Source: Bacteroidota bacterium
GTDB taxonomy: Bacteria; Bacteroidota; Ignavibacteria; Ignavibacteriales; Ignavibacteriaceae
Length of the DNA: 64,000 nt
Direction: 5' to 3'
Assembly: GCA_020161395.1 (NCBI GenBank)
Contig: JAIUOE010000001.1
Location: 248,001 to 312,000, forward strand
Translations under genes and position numbers: made by a program
In this document: piece by piece, positions 49,259 through 59,205 of the stretch
Layout of the letters: each line of letters starts with the position of its first letter
Numbering within the stretch: the stretch's first letter is position 1
The notes under the pieces: model-generated
Databases searched by the model: none
Seen by the model: the letters and a program-made list of their open reading frames with translations, nothing else
Told to the model about the DNA's origin: nothing

Positions 49259-50575
49259 ATGGCTACACTGGTTACTAATGCCGGCAAAACAAAAAGCAAC
49301 GGAAGCAATAAAGGTTATCTTCCCGAACTTACTATCCTCACCTCACTCTTTTTTATGTGGGGTTTTCTGACTTGTCTTAATGATATACTCATTCCACATC
49401 TGCAGAATGTCTTTTCTCTCAACTATACCGAGTCGATGCTGGTGCAGTTCACTTTCTTCCTGGCTTATTTCCTCGTTTCCCTTCCATCAGGAAAACTTGT
49501 TGAAAAAGTCGGCTACAAAAAAGGAATCGTGCTCGGACTTCTGATTGCCGGTGTGGGTACCCTGATTTTCTACCCCGCTGCGGGTCTCAGATCGTATCCG
49601 GTTTTCCTGTTGGCATTCTTTATCCTCGCTGCTGGAATTACACTCCTTCAGGTGGCTGCCAACCCTTATGTAACCATTCTCGGAAAACCTGAGACAGCTT
49701 CATCAAGGTTGAACCTGACACAGGCTTTCAATTCTCTTGGCACAACAGTTGCTCCTTATTTTGGTTCACTACTGATTCTCTCGACCGCTGTAAAAACCGC
49801 CGAAGAGATGGCAAAGATGTCTCCTGATCAGGTTGAACTTTACAAAGCAACAGAGGCAGCAGCAGTTCAACTCCCTTATCTTGGACTCGCTGCAGTGCTT
49901 ATTCTTCTTTCGGCAGTTTTCGCCATTATAAAACTGCCGCAGATAGAAGCCGACAGCGTTGAATCCGAGGATGGCAGCCGTGTCAGTTACGATGATCTTC
50001 ACAAGAGTGCATGGGGATACAAACACCTGATTCTCGGAGCAGTTGGTATTTTTGTTTATGTTGGTGCCGAAGTGGCTATCGGAAGTTTTCTCGTAAAATA
50101 TTTTGTTTTCCTTGATAAATCTCTTCAGGAAGTGGATGCCGGTAAACTTGTATCCTTCTACTGGGGTGGTGCCATGGTCGGCAGATTCATCGGCTCTGCT
50201 GTTCAAAGGAAAATCAATCCCGGAATGGTTTTAGGATTCAATGCCGTTGCCGCTGCAATTCTTGTTGTAGTTTCAATGCTCACAAACGGGCAGGTTGCCA
50301 TGTGGTCAATCCTCCTTGTCGGACTTTTTAACTCGATCATGTTTCCGACCATCTTCTCACTCGCTATTAAAGGTTTGGGCAAACATACAGGACAGGCATC
50401 GGGTATTCTTTGCATGGCAATAGTTGGTGGAGCTCTTATCCCTGTTGTTCAGGGTGCAATTGCCGATTCGATCGGAATCCATCACGCATTTATCCTTCCT
50501 GTTATTTGTTATGCTTTCATCGCTTTTTATGGTGTGAAAGGAAGTGTTCCCACATTTGAAAAACAGGCAAAGTAG
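49259..50575 (+). CDS. Sugar MFS transporter, FHS family (glucose/galactose or fucose type)
   Basis: A 438-residue, 12-helix inner-membrane transporter of the fucose-galactose-glucose:proton symporter family. Diagnostic blocks: [18 protein letters not shown] in TM1, [19 protein letters not shown] between TM2 and TM3, [13 protein letters not shown], and [18 protein letters not shown]. These fit the GluP/FucP group. The context argues for glucose uptake after extracellular glucan digestion. It is the first gene of a plus-strand operon with a GH5 and a foldase-like protein, driven by a sigma-54 promoter, and is divergent from its probable sensor genes. Confidence 0.93.
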   Translation: MATLVTNAGKTKSNGSNKGYLPELTILTSLFFMWGFLTCLNDILIPHLQNVFSLNYTESMLVQFTFFLAYFLVSLPSGKLVEKVGYKKGIVLGLLIAGVGTLIFYPAAGLRSYPVFLLAFFILAAGITLLQVAANPYVTILGKPETASSRLNLTQAFNSLGTTVAPYFGSLLILSTAVKTAEEMAKMSPDQVELYKATEAAAVQLPYLGLAAVLILLSAVFAIIKLPQIEADSVESEDGSRVSYDDLHKSAWGYKHLILGAVGIFVYVGAEVAIGSFLVKYFVFLDKSLQEVDAGKLVSFYWGGAMVGRFIGSAVQRKINPGMVLGFNAVAAAILVVVSMLTNGQVAMWSILLVGLFNSIMFPTIFSLAIKGLGKHTGQASGILCMAIVGGALIPVVQGAIADSIGIHHAFILPVICYAFIAFYGVKGSVPTFEKQAK

Positions 50576-50584
50576 AGGCTGACG

Positions 50585-51793
50585 GTGAAATATTTTCTCT
50601 TTGTCCTGCTGATAATTTCTTTTGGCACTCTAAATGCCCAGGGAACGGGTTATTTTTCCACAAAAGGGAAGGAAATTGTTGACCCGCAGGGAAAGCCGGT
50701 TCTCCTGAAGGGAATCGGGCTTGGTAACTGGCTCGTTCCGGAAGGATACATGTTCAAGTTCGACAAAGTGAGTTCACCACGACTGATAACCGACCTATTC
50801 AAAGTTCTTTTGGGTGAGGTGGAGGCGGAAAAATTCTGGAACAGATTCAGAGCCGACTACATCACCCGCGAAGATATAAAATTCATAAAGGAATGCGGAT
50901 TCAATTCGATCCGCATTCCCTTTAATTACCGGCTCTTTGTTACCGAAGCCCCTTATCATGAGCTGAAAGGCGTTGGTTATGCCCTTCTCGACAGTGCAGT
51001 AAATTGGTGCAGGGAGTTCGACCTCCCCGTAGTGCTCGACATGCATTGTGCCCCCGGGGGTCAAACCGGAGACAACATCGACGACAGCTACGGCTATCCT
51101 TTCCTTTTTGAATCGGAAGAAAATATCCTCCTTACAGAAAGAATCTGGGTAAAACTCGCCGAAATCTACAAAAACGAAAAAATTATTATCGGTTATGATC
51201 TTCTAAACGAACCGATTGCCCACTACTTCGACAAGGAAAAACTGAACCCCCTGCTCGAACCTTTCTTCATGCGATTGACATCGGCAATAAGAAAAGTGGA
51301 CAGAAACCACATCATTTTCATTGCCGGTGCTCAGTGGAACAGTAATTTTTCTGTCTTTGGCAAACCGTTCGATGACAATCTCGTTTACACTTTTCATAAA
51401 TACTGGACTCCTCCAACCAAGGATGTAATCATTGACTACATCAACTACGGTGAAAAATATAATGTGCCGATATGGCTTGGTGAGTCAGGAGAAAATACAA
51501 ACGAGTGGATTAACGAATTTAGAATTGTACTTGAGAAGGAAAACATCGGCTGGTGTTTTTGGCCCTACAAAAAGATGGAAAGTCCCCGTGGAGTAGTCTC
51601 GATCTCAGCACCGGAGGGATACGATGGTGTCATCGATTTTGCCAAAAATTTTGATATCTCCTATGGGTATATTAGAGATGCAAAAATTGATTATTCAAAG
51701 ATGAAAACTGTTTTCAACAAGTACCTCGAGAATATTAAACTGAAAAACTGCACAATCAATAAAGAATACCTGAAAGCACTCGGATTGAAATAA
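50585..51793 (+). CDS. GH5 glycoside hydrolase, single-domain paralogue
   Basis: A 402-residue exported GH5 enzyme with signal peptide (FGTLNAQG) and a TIM barrel only. LLKGIGLGNWLVPEGYM, NSIRIPFNYR, DMHCAPGGQTGD, acid/base E209 (YDLLNEP) and nucleophile E300 (WLGESGEN) parallel the larger GH5 at 19264. Unlike that protein it lacks CBM6 and the T9SS sorting domain, so it is probably periplasmic and works on imported oligosaccharides. The start is GTG at 50585, 9 bases after the MFS stop; AGAGG at 50574-50578 overlaps that stop codon, which suggests coupling. Confidence 0.92.
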   Translation: MKYFLFVLLIISFGTLNAQGTGYFSTKGKEIVDPQGKPVLLKGIGLGNWLVPEGYMFKFDKVSSPRLITDLFKVLLGEVEAEKFWNRFRADYITREDIKFIKECGFNSIRIPFNYRLFVTEAPYHELKGVGYALLDSAVNWCREFDLPVVLDMHCAPGGQTGDNIDDSYGYPFLFESEENILLTERIWVKLAEIYKNEKIIIGYDLLNEPIAHYFDKEKLNPLLEPFFMRLTSAIRKVDRNHIIFIAGAQWNSNFSVFGKPFDDNLVYTFHKYWTPPTKDVIIDYINYGEKYNVPIWLGESGENTNEWINEFRIVLEKENIGWCFWPYKKMESPRGVVSISAPEGYDGVIDFAKNFDISYGYIRDAKIDYSKMKTVFNKYLENIKLKNCTINKEYLKALGLK

Positions 51794-53632
51794 ATGTTCA
51801 AATCCCTCTCCATTTTTTTATTCTGCATCGCGTTGTCCTCTGCTTTTGCTCAGGACAACTCCGTTGTCTTGTCCGAGATCGGCTCCGAAAAAATAACCGC
51901 CAGTGAATTTAAATTCAGGTATGAACTCTCTCCCTTTGTTTCCCACAAAAACGGATGGAATAAAGATTCCCTGAAAGCTGATTTTCTCTATTCCATGATT
52001 GCGGAAAAACTCTGGTATCTCGAGGCTCTCGATAGAGGACTGGATCAAACGGAAATTTTCAAATTCTATTTTAACCCCCTCAGAGACATCTATTTACGCG
52101 ATGCCCTTTTCAAAAAAGAAGTGGAATCTGCGATTATCATCTCCCCTGATGATATAACCTACGGAATTTTCAAAGCAGGCAGGACACTTAAAACGACAGC
52201 GTTAGTATCGAAAGATTCATCTCTGATCAACGAATTCCACTCACTGATCTCGAAAAAAACCGTATCAGTCGATTCCATTTTGAAACTGCCGCGGTTTGCT
52301 TCAATCGCACAAAATCCTTTTGAAGTGGAACTTGGCACCCTGATGGATGAGGAAGTCGAGAACCTCCTTTTTAGTCTGAAACCGGGAGAATTTACATCCC
52401 CAATCAACAGTGAAGCTGGCAGAATAATATTTTTGATCAAAGATATCATCAGTAAACCACTGGATTTGACCAACAGCAAAACTTCACAACAGATCAAACA
52501 AAAAATCAAAGAACGGCGTGCGATGCACAGAACCCGTGACTATATGCGGGAATTGACGGCAGGAATCACAATTAATATCGACGAAAAAAGTTTTCGAAAT
52601 GCCGGCGATGCAATATTTAAAGTCCTCTCGAGATCAGTTGCAGGTGGCAAACCCGCTTCTGACTCAACAAGGATACTGACTGACAGTGAATTCGCCGAGG
52701 TGAAAACAATTCTTGGTGAAGAAGGGTTGAAACAGCCCCTTTTTAGCTTAAAAACAAAAACCGTAACCGTTTGGGATTTCCTGGCAAATCTTGCATTCGA
52801 AGAACACAGGTTCAGTCCCGTGAATAAAAAAGCTCTCCTGCAAAAACTTAACAGGGTTGCAAAAGACTTTGTTCAGCAACAGATTCTCACCGCTGAAGCC
52901 GAAAAACAGGGACTGGAAGGTTTGCCCCAGGTTCAAAAGGAATTTGTATCATGGAAGCAAAACATCCTCTCACAGATGCTGAAAGTCTCCTTTCTCGACT
53001 CAACGAGGGTATCCGATCAGGAAATTGAAGAATATTACAGAAAAGATGTTCTTAAGGACAAAGATTTTCTCCTCGTAAACCTGCAGCTCATTACCGTGAA
53101 TAACCTTGAGGAGATTGAAACCATACTGAACTCCACCGGCAAGGAGAAATCGTTTGATCAGATAGTCCGCGGGTACGGCAAGACCGATCCGCTTGTTGAT
53201 GAGTCAGGCGAAACAGGACTGAAGCCCGCAATCTTTCTTGGAGATATTGGTATAATCGCAGCCAAACTCGATCTCAACCAGCTTTATGGACCCATTAAAA
53301 GAGGGGATGGATATTCTCTTCTGATGGTGAAGGAAAAGAAATCGATGAACGATTCACTGAAGATTGATTTTGACAACTCAAAAGAACTGCTTCGAGGCTA
53401 CCTCTTCCAGAAAAAACTGAACGAATTTATCTCGAAAAAAACGGTTCAACTGTCGGCTAAATACAACGCAAAAGCTTACGAAAACCGTCTTAAGGATATC
53501 AAAACCACCGATGTTGTCATGTTTGTTCATCGCCTTATGGGATTTGGAGGCAGAATTTCAGGAGTTCCACTTCTCGACAACTGGGCAGATTTTATCGATA
53601 TCAAGGAACTTAAGAGAGAGCTGATTCCTTAA
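51794..53632 (+). CDS. SurA/PpiC-like periplasmic foldase with degenerate parvulin domains
   Basis: A 612-residue exported protein (signal peptide SSAFAQ). An N-terminal SurA-like helical region (about 22-150) contains a SEIGSEKITASEFKFRYEL opening typical of SurA_N in this phylum. Two parvulin-like regions follow: one near 180-230 (FEVELGTLMDEEVENLLFSL, KPGEFTSPINSEAGRIIFLI) and one near 475-525 (FLGDIGIIAAKLDLNQ, LYGPIKRGDGYSLLMV). Catalytic histidines of active parvulins are not evident, so chaperone action is likelier than isomerase activity. The ATG directly follows the GH5 stop. It may assist folding of outer-membrane or secreted glucan proteins. Confidence 0.8.
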   Translation: MFKSLSIFLFCIALSSAFAQDNSVVLSEIGSEKITASEFKFRYELSPFVSHKNGWNKDSLKADFLYSMIAEKLWYLEALDRGLDQTEIFKFYFNPLRDIYLRDALFKKEVESAIIISPDDITYGIFKAGRTLKTTALVSKDSSLINEFHSLISKKTVSVDSILKLPRFASIAQNPFEVELGTLMDEEVENLLFSLKPGEFTSPINSEAGRIIFLIKDIISKPLDLTNSKTSQQIKQKIKERRAMHRTRDYMRELTAGITINIDEKSFRNAGDAIFKVLSRSVAGGKPASDSTRILTDSEFAEVKTILGEEGLKQPLFSLKTKTVTVWDFLANLAFEEHRFSPVNKKALLQKLNRVAKDFVQQQILTAEAEKQGLEGLPQVQKEFVSWKQNILSQMLKVSFLDSTRVSDQEIEEYYRKDVLKDKDFLLVNLQLITVNNLEEIETILNSTGKEKSFDQIVRGYGKTDPLVDESGETGLKPAIFLGDIGIIAAKLDLNQLYGPIKRGDGYSLLMVKEKKSMNDSLKIDFDNSKELLRGYLFQKKLNEFISKKTVQLSAKYNAKAYENRLKDIKTTDVVMFVHRLMGFGGRISGVPLLDNWADFIDIKELKRELIP

Positions 53633-53652
53633 TCCCTGCTGAGAAGTCTCTG

Positions 53653-56034
53653 CTATTCCTTCTGTTTTACAACCACCAGAGTAAGATCATCTTTAAGTGC
53701 GGTTTCCCCCCTCCACTTTTCCGCAGATTCAAGGATTGCGCTCAGAATTCTTTCCGCATTTTCAGTTCCTGTATTGCATAATACGGAGTGAATCGATGTC
53801 ATACCCCACATTTCATTTCCCCCGTTGAACAACTCCATCAATCCGTCACTCATAATAACCAGCACATCTCCACTCCCGAATTCAATTTCTTCCATCGAAT
53901 ACGGAAAATCCGAAACGGCTCCAAGTGGCATAGCCTTGATTATGTGGTTCTCCACATCACCTGATTTTTTCCTGAAAATCAGAATTGGCGGCATCCCGGC
54001 GGATGTGTAGGCGAGTACCCCATTTTTGATGTTCACGAGAGAAAGACACATCGTCAGCATCTTCAGATTCATGTTTTTAATTGCGATGTTGGCTCTTTTT
54101 ATCATTTCCAGAAGTGTAGTTTTCCCCGAAAGTACATTCAATAGCCCTTTTGTGGCAATCACCATGTTACCGGCTTTCAAACCATGACCGGTGGCATCAC
54201 CTACCGCAATTGTAAGCGACCTGTCTTCCTGCGGGAAGAAATCGTAATAGTCGCCCCCCACTTCTGTTGCAGTTTGCAGATAAACGGCAATTTCCAGACC
54301 CGGAACCTCCGGTATTTTTTTTGGAAGCAATGAGAGCTGAAGCTCTCTCGCCGATTCCAGTTCCTTGCTCTGCCGTGCGTTTTCAGCTTCGATTAATCGC
54401 CTCTCAAGTTCGAGTCCGGCAGCAATTCTTTCCTGTTCGAGTGCCTTTTCAGAGAGGGATTTTACATTTTCCAGTTGAGTTTTCAGATCTTTGTTCACAT
54501 AGGCAAAATTGTAGGAAAGATAAAGAGACATTGCCGCAATCAGTCCGAGAACACCAAAAACATAAACCTGATTTGACCCGAAGAACTGGATATCGATAAA
54601 CCGGTAGTCGAGCAAAATCTGGTATCCGACAAAAAAGACAAGTATTGCAAATCCGGCAAAGGATATCCATCCACCCTTGCGGGAAGTTTTTATGTCACTT
54701 TTTAGTATGGAATAACCAAGGTCTGTCATCGAGATGCCGAAAAATATATAGTTTGCTGTGGAAATATCACCCACGGGTCTAAGATATGCCCAAACTGCAA
54801 GACCAATAAAACCGGCAACATAGACTCTCCAGCGACCGGGAAACTTTACTCTACAAATGCTCCAGGATGAAAAAAGCCCGAAAAGAACTGCAAATGGGAC
54901 GGCAATCGAATTCATGCGGTAATAGAATATCATCAAGGAAGGATCGGTTACCACCTGCTTCTCATATCCGAACCATGTTACACCCGCAAGTCCGAGAAGA
55001 CTTAAGGAATAAAATAAATTTTGCCTCTGTCCCGGGTAAAAAACATATAGAAAAAAGTGAAGAAGAAACAGAATAAAAGGAACCATCGAAAAGAAAGTCT
55101 GATTGAATGTGTATCTTTTCGCATCCGAGAGGAGTTTGTTTATAGTCTCTTCAAGCGGAAACAACTTTATGATGAACCCTGCATCGAAATTCAGAGTCGT
55201 GAGGTCTTCCTGATTATGATTCTCGTAACGGACTGCAATCAGGTGCTCCCTTTTATTGTCGAGCTGCAACTCCTTTATCTCGGTCATCAGCCATGTTTCG
55301 CTTCTGCTGTCGGCTTTTGATGCCGAATTAACAGGGTGAATTAACCTTCCATTGTAATAAACATCGCTTGTCCCGAGTTGAAACATGGACAGACCAACAG
55401 TTTTTCCGTAAAGTGTGGAGTCGATGATGAAATTAAATCTGAACCAGCCGGCACCCTTCCACTCTCTTGTTTCAGAACTGTCAGGCAGAAGCATTGAATT
55501 TGCCCTTTTCCAGTTTCTGTCATCCACCCCGGGAAGTGCCCATTTTGAGTTGTCTTCAGAATTGAATTTCCCGCTGAAGTTAAGATCAACCGACCTTTTT
55601 CCGGGGAAAAATCTGGATTCCGAAAGTTTCAGAGTATCGCCCGAAAAATCATTCAACCAGCCATACAGTTTTAAATTGATTGTTGTATCTCCCTGAGGAA
55701 CAAGAGGGTAATCCTGAAATGGCAGTCCGGATCTGTCTGTTGCCTCTCTCCACCAGTCACCCGCTGTAAACTTGAACCGGATTTTTTCACCCTTTACAAC
55801 ATCGAATGTCTTCACCCACTGGCTGTCATTCAGCCTGTCCAGCTTTATTTTTCCTGCATCCCATTCGCCAAGATACTTCGCATTTCCTGCAATATACACC
55901 TGATCATTTTTAATCGTTTCGTCAACCGTAACAACAATTTTTAGCTTTTGAAAAACCGGCTGTTCTCCACCACAGGAGGAAATATTCAGTGCCAAAAGAA
56001 TTGTTGTGGTGAGAAAAATCGATTTTTGATGCAT
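53653..56034 (-). CDS. SpoIIE/PP2C phosphatase with N-terminal CBM20-like domain and 7 TM helices
   Basis: A 793-residue signalling protein. A signal or lipobox-like N-terminus (LNISSCGG) precedes a CBM20-like starch-binding module (about 30-115, VYIAGNAKYLGEWDAGKIKL). A galactose-binding-like beta-sandwich (about 160-295, GAGWFRFNFIID) and about seven helices (310-525) follow. A coiled coil (530-590, EQERIAAGLELERRLIEAE) leads to a C-terminal SpoIIE phosphatase (about 595-793) with EVGGDYYDFF, VGDATGHGLKAG, TSAGMPP and SDGLMELF. Such enzymes dephosphorylate anti-sigma-factor antagonists. The architecture suggests an outside carbohydrate signal feeding a partner-switching pathway. It is a single gene, convergent with the foldase gene. 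Confidence 0.88.
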   Translation of the reverse strand: MHQKSIFLTTTILLALNISSCGGEQPVFQKLKIVVTVDETIKNDQVYIAGNAKYLGEWDAGKIKLDRLNDSQWVKTFDVVKGEKIRFKFTAGDWWREATDRSGLPFQDYPLVPQGDTTINLKLYGWLNDFSGDTLKLSESRFFPGKRSVDLNFSGKFNSEDNSKWALPGVDDRNWKRANSMLLPDSSETREWKGAGWFRFNFIIDSTLYGKTVGLSMFQLGTSDVYYNGRLIHPVNSASKADSRSETWLMTEIKELQLDNKREHLIAVRYENHNQEDLTTLNFDAGFIIKLFPLEETINKLLSDAKRYTFNQTFFSMVPFILFLLHFFLYVFYPGQRQNLFYSLSLLGLAGVTWFGYEKQVVTDPSLMIFYYRMNSIAVPFAVLFGLFSSWSICRVKFPGRWRVYVAGFIGLAVWAYLRPVGDISTANYIFFGISMTDLGYSILKSDIKTSRKGGWISFAGFAILVFFVGYQILLDYRFIDIQFFGSNQVYVFGVLGLIAAMSLYLSYNFAYVNKDLKTQLENVKSLSEKALEQERIAAGLELERRLIEAENARQSKELESARELQLSLLPKKIPEVPGLEIAVYLQTATEVGGDYYDFFPQEDRSLTIAVGDATGHGLKAGNMVIATKGLLNVLSGKTTLLEMIKRANIAIKNMNLKMLTMCLSLVNIKNGVLAYTSAGMPPILIFRKKSGDVENHIIKAMPLGAVSDFPYSMEEIEFGSGDVLVIMSDGLMELFNGGNEMWGMTSIHSVLCNTGTENAERILSAILESAEKWRGETALKDDLTLVVVKQKE

Positions 56035-56088
56035 TAAAAGTTTGTTGTTGATACTTATAAATTTTGCATTATATTTGAATCCGGCAAG

Positions 56089-57804
56089 CTATACCTTAAC
56101 CACTTCCACTTCAAATTTGCCTGAAAACAAAAGAAGATACGAGTGGAGTGTTGTGCCCTGAGTGACCTGCAAAGAGTCTCTGTATTTCATTATTTGTTCA
56201 ATGCCCTCTGTCTTTATCTTCTCATACCTGGATTTTTCTGCTTTCCTTATATACTTGAATTCGAGAAGATATTCATGTTTTCCGGGATTCAGTTGTGTTT
56301 TTCTAATGATTAAATCAAGATATCCTTCATGGGTTTCGAGTTCACTCGTTGTATGAAATGCATTCGTTCCCATCAGGATTGTCATGAAAATCATTTTCAG
56401 GTTGCTTTCCCTGAAATTTTTCAGATCCCTGAATGAAATCAGCCCCATAACTTTGCGGGCATAATTCACTAATCTCTCAATTTTGCCGTCGAATGCGAGT
56501 TCCTGGATAAGCAAACCAATTTCCCTGTTATCGTAAGTGAAGTTGTTGTCTCTCTCATAAACAGAGCGAAGAAATTCCCAGTATAATTGCTTGACCACAT
56601 AATTGGGAATCCGGTATGTATAAAGCGAAAAGACTGCTTTTTCGATTGTCAACAATCCGTTGTAATAGAGGAGTGATACAGCATCCATTTTTGTGTAGGG
56701 CTTTTCAAGGTTATATTGCAATGTTAGCCCCTCCTGAATTTCCTCATGAGTTAAGATATCTTCAACTATTGCATTGAAGTCCTCTTTTGGCAAAAATTGT
56801 AATATCCTGCCGATTTTTGTATAATCCGAGGTAACATTGATATCCGCCATTTCACGCGGATATGTAAAATTGTCACAAAACTTTGAAAGAAAACTTATTA
56901 CCATCTGAGGGTTGTATAACTTTTCTACCGCCTCGGGAGAAAATCTGCTCCCGTTGTACCATGCTTTCATATCAGCAACAACCTGTTCAAGATCAAATTT
57001 TCCCTCTTCGTAAATCGTGGCTTTTATCATCTCTCTCAGTTCATTCTCTGTAAACCCTGCCATTTCATGAAACTTGTCGTCTAATGTTATGTTCAAAGCC
57101 ACATTAAACCCGCTCGTCATGCTGTCAAGAGTAACAGGTGTTACACCTGTGGCGAAGAAACGGTCAACTGTTCCATCTCCCATATACTGCTTAATGACTT
57201 CATAAAACTTCCTTACCCATCCGTTTTGCGATACAATCTCTTTAAAATGAGTGGTGTTAAATGAAAATAATTCGTTGGTAAACTGGTCGTATTCATCGAT
57301 CAATATGTAAATTTTACCATCAGGCACATTCATTTTAAAACGGGTAAAAAACTTCCTTAGGAGTTCAGGTGCCGAGAGTTCTTTTGTAAAATTTTGTTCG
57401 TCACCCTCAGAGGCAATCGAATATGTGTTGAGGAAACTTAAAATTTGTGTCACAACTTCAGTATTAAACTCTTTTTCAATAGTTTCTACCTCCTGGGTTT
57501 TTATCCCGCTGAAACTAAAATTCAAAATGTGGTAGCTGTTCCGAAGTGGTGTCGTATTTTCCGGTTTGCCGATGAAATATTCTCCGAATAATTCCTCAAA
57601 CCGGTTACGATGCTGGACCCCGTAATAGTATTCAAGCGTTGAAAGAAGCGTTGATTTTCCGAACCTTCTCGGGCGAAGAAAGAAAAGATATTTGTCACTT
57701 ATCGATTCGAGAATCCTGATGAAACCTGTCTTGTCAACATAATATCTGTTCTCTTGCAATAAACCGGCAAAGTTTGGTGTTTTGGATGGTATTCGCTTCT
57801 TCAT
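56089..57804 (-). CDS. AAA-ATPase_like / PD-(D/E)XK nuclease-family protein (DUF1703)
   Basis: A 571-residue protein of the AAA-ATPase_like (PF09820) plus PD-(D/E)XK (DUF1703) group abundant in Bacteroidota. The N-terminus has NRYYVDKTGFIRILES and FFLRPRRFGKSTLLSTL (Walker A-like RRFGKS). Walker B-like YILIDEYDQF and VTPVTLDSMTSGFN follow, and the C-terminus has the nuclease core GYLDLIIRK and YLLEFKYIR. Biological role unknown; members are often expanded paralogues with a suspected nuclease or mobile origin. The ATG at 57804 (MKKRIPSK) is preferred to a TTG 15 bases upstream. Confidence 0.88.
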   Translation of the reverse strand: MKKRIPSKTPNFAGLLQENRYYVDKTGFIRILESISDKYLFFLRPRRFGKSTLLSTLEYYYGVQHRNRFEELFGEYFIGKPENTTPLRNSYHILNFSFSGIKTQEVETIEKEFNTEVVTQILSFLNTYSIASEGDEQNFTKELSAPELLRKFFTRFKMNVPDGKIYILIDEYDQFTNELFSFNTTHFKEIVSQNGWVRKFYEVIKQYMGDGTVDRFFATGVTPVTLDSMTSGFNVALNITLDDKFHEMAGFTENELREMIKATIYEEGKFDLEQVVADMKAWYNGSRFSPEAVEKLYNPQMVISFLSKFCDNFTYPREMADINVTSDYTKIGRILQFLPKEDFNAIVEDILTHEEIQEGLTLQYNLEKPYTKMDAVSLLYYNGLLTIEKAVFSLYTYRIPNYVVKQLYWEFLRSVYERDNNFTYDNREIGLLIQELAFDGKIERLVNYARKVMGLISFRDLKNFRESNLKMIFMTILMGTNAFHTTSELETHEGYLDLIIRKTQLNPGKHEYLLEFKYIRKAEKSRYEKIKTEGIEQIMKYRDSLQVTQGTTLHSYLLLFSGKFEVEVVKV

Positions 57805-58000
57805 TTTTTCGGCTCGCAAATTTCTCTTAATCAGAAGGGAAATATAAAAATTAGTTGGGAGTTTATAGGCATTGGCTATTGGTTACTCCAATTCACACAT
57901 CTCCCCGAATCGGATGATTTATCGATGATATTTCCAGATACCGGAAATCTTTACCTAAATTTCGTTTCGATTTTTTCCAAATTACAGACTCATACTTAAA

Positions 58001-59191
58001 ATGAACTATGACTATCTTATTATCGGCGGTGGAATTGTCGGCGCAGCCACTGCTTATTCCATCCTTAAAAAGAAACCCGGCAGCAAACTTCTTCTTATTG
58101 AAAAGGGTGATTCCCTCTCACAACATCAAACGGGGAACAACAGCGGTGTTATCCATTCGGGACTGTATTACAAACCCGGATCACTGAAAGCGCGAAATTG
58201 TACCATCGGCAGGGAAATGATGTATAAATTCTGCGAGGAGCACAACATTTACCACGAGAGATGCGGCAAAGTGGTTGTGGCAATCTCAAAAGAGGAAATT
58301 CCGCGACTAAACGACATCGAAGCACGCGGAAGAGCAAACGGACTTGAGGGAATCAAGAGACTTTCGATCGACGAGATCCGCCGGCATGAACCCCGTTGTG
58401 CCGGAATCGACGGATTGTTTGTTCCACAGACGGGAATTGTGGATTACAGAAATGTAGTCGCCAAACTTGCTGAACTGATAAGCGGTCTCGGCGGAGAAAT
58501 CAAGCTGAACTGTGAATTTATTGTCCTCAAAACTTCGGGAGACGAGTTGATTTCCCAAACCACAAAAGGCGACATTTCAACCCGTTTTCTGGTGAATTGC
58601 GGAGGTCTCCATTCAGATGTGATTGCGAAACAATGTGGGGTTGACCCTGAGATAAAGATAATCCCGTTTCGTGGAGAATATTACAAACTCGCTCCCGGGA
58701 AAGAATATCTCGTCGAGAACCTTATCTATCCTGTTCCCGATCCTGCATTTCCATTTCTTGGGGTACACTTCACCCGAATGGCAAAGGGAGGAGTTGAAGC
58801 AGGACCAAATGCCGTGCCCGCTTTTAAGCGCGAAGGATACAGTTGGGCTGATTTCAGCATGAGCGACACCATCGAATTTCTCACATTCCCCGGTTATCTG
58901 AAAATGAGTGCAAAGTATGCATCAATGGGTATGAAAGAGATTTTCCGCTCATTGAATAAAACAGCTTTCACGGAGGCACTTCAAAAACTGCTGCCCGAAA
59001 TTCAGGAAGAGGATCTGGTTAAAGGAGGTGCCGGAGTAAGAGCACAGGCACTCGACAGAAACGGTAAACTGCTTGATGATTTTTACTTAAAGCACACCAG
59101 GAATATGCTGCATGTACTGAATGCTCCTTCTCCTGCGGCTACGGCATCATTGAGTATTGGAGAGTATATAGCAGAAGAAGTTTTTAAGTAG
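58001..59191 (+). CDS. lhgO: L-2-hydroxyglutarate oxidase/dehydrogenase
   Basis: A 396-residue FAD-dependent oxidoreductase of the DAO superfamily. It has the dinucleotide-binding motif DYLIIGGGIVGAATAYSIL, the LhgO-specific HQTGNNSGVIHSGLYYKPGSLKA and GGVEAGPNAVPAF, and VRAQALDRNG and NAPSPAATASLSIGEYIA near the end. It oxidises L-2-hydroxyglutarate to 2-oxoglutarate, passing electrons to the quinone pool in the family's characterised members. It is a single plus-strand gene ending 14 bases before the convergent oxidoreductase gene. Confidence 0.93.
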   Translation: MNYDYLIIGGGIVGAATAYSILKKKPGSKLLLIEKGDSLSQHQTGNNSGVIHSGLYYKPGSLKARNCTIGREMMYKFCEEHNIYHERCGKVVVAISKEEIPRLNDIEARGRANGLEGIKRLSIDEIRRHEPRCAGIDGLFVPQTGIVDYRNVVAKLAELISGLGGEIKLNCEFIVLKTSGDELISQTTKGDISTRFLVNCGGLHSDVIAKQCGVDPEIKIIPFRGEYYKLAPGKEYLVENLIYPVPDPAFPFLGVHFTRMAKGGVEAGPNAVPAFKREGYSWADFSMSDTIEFLTFPGYLKMSAKYASMGMKEIFRSLNKTAFTEALQKLLPEIQEEDLVKGGAGVRAQALDRNGKLLDDFYLKHTRNMLHVLNAPSPAATASLSIGEYIAEEVFK

Positions 59192-59205
59192 TTTGCGGGG
59201 AAAAA

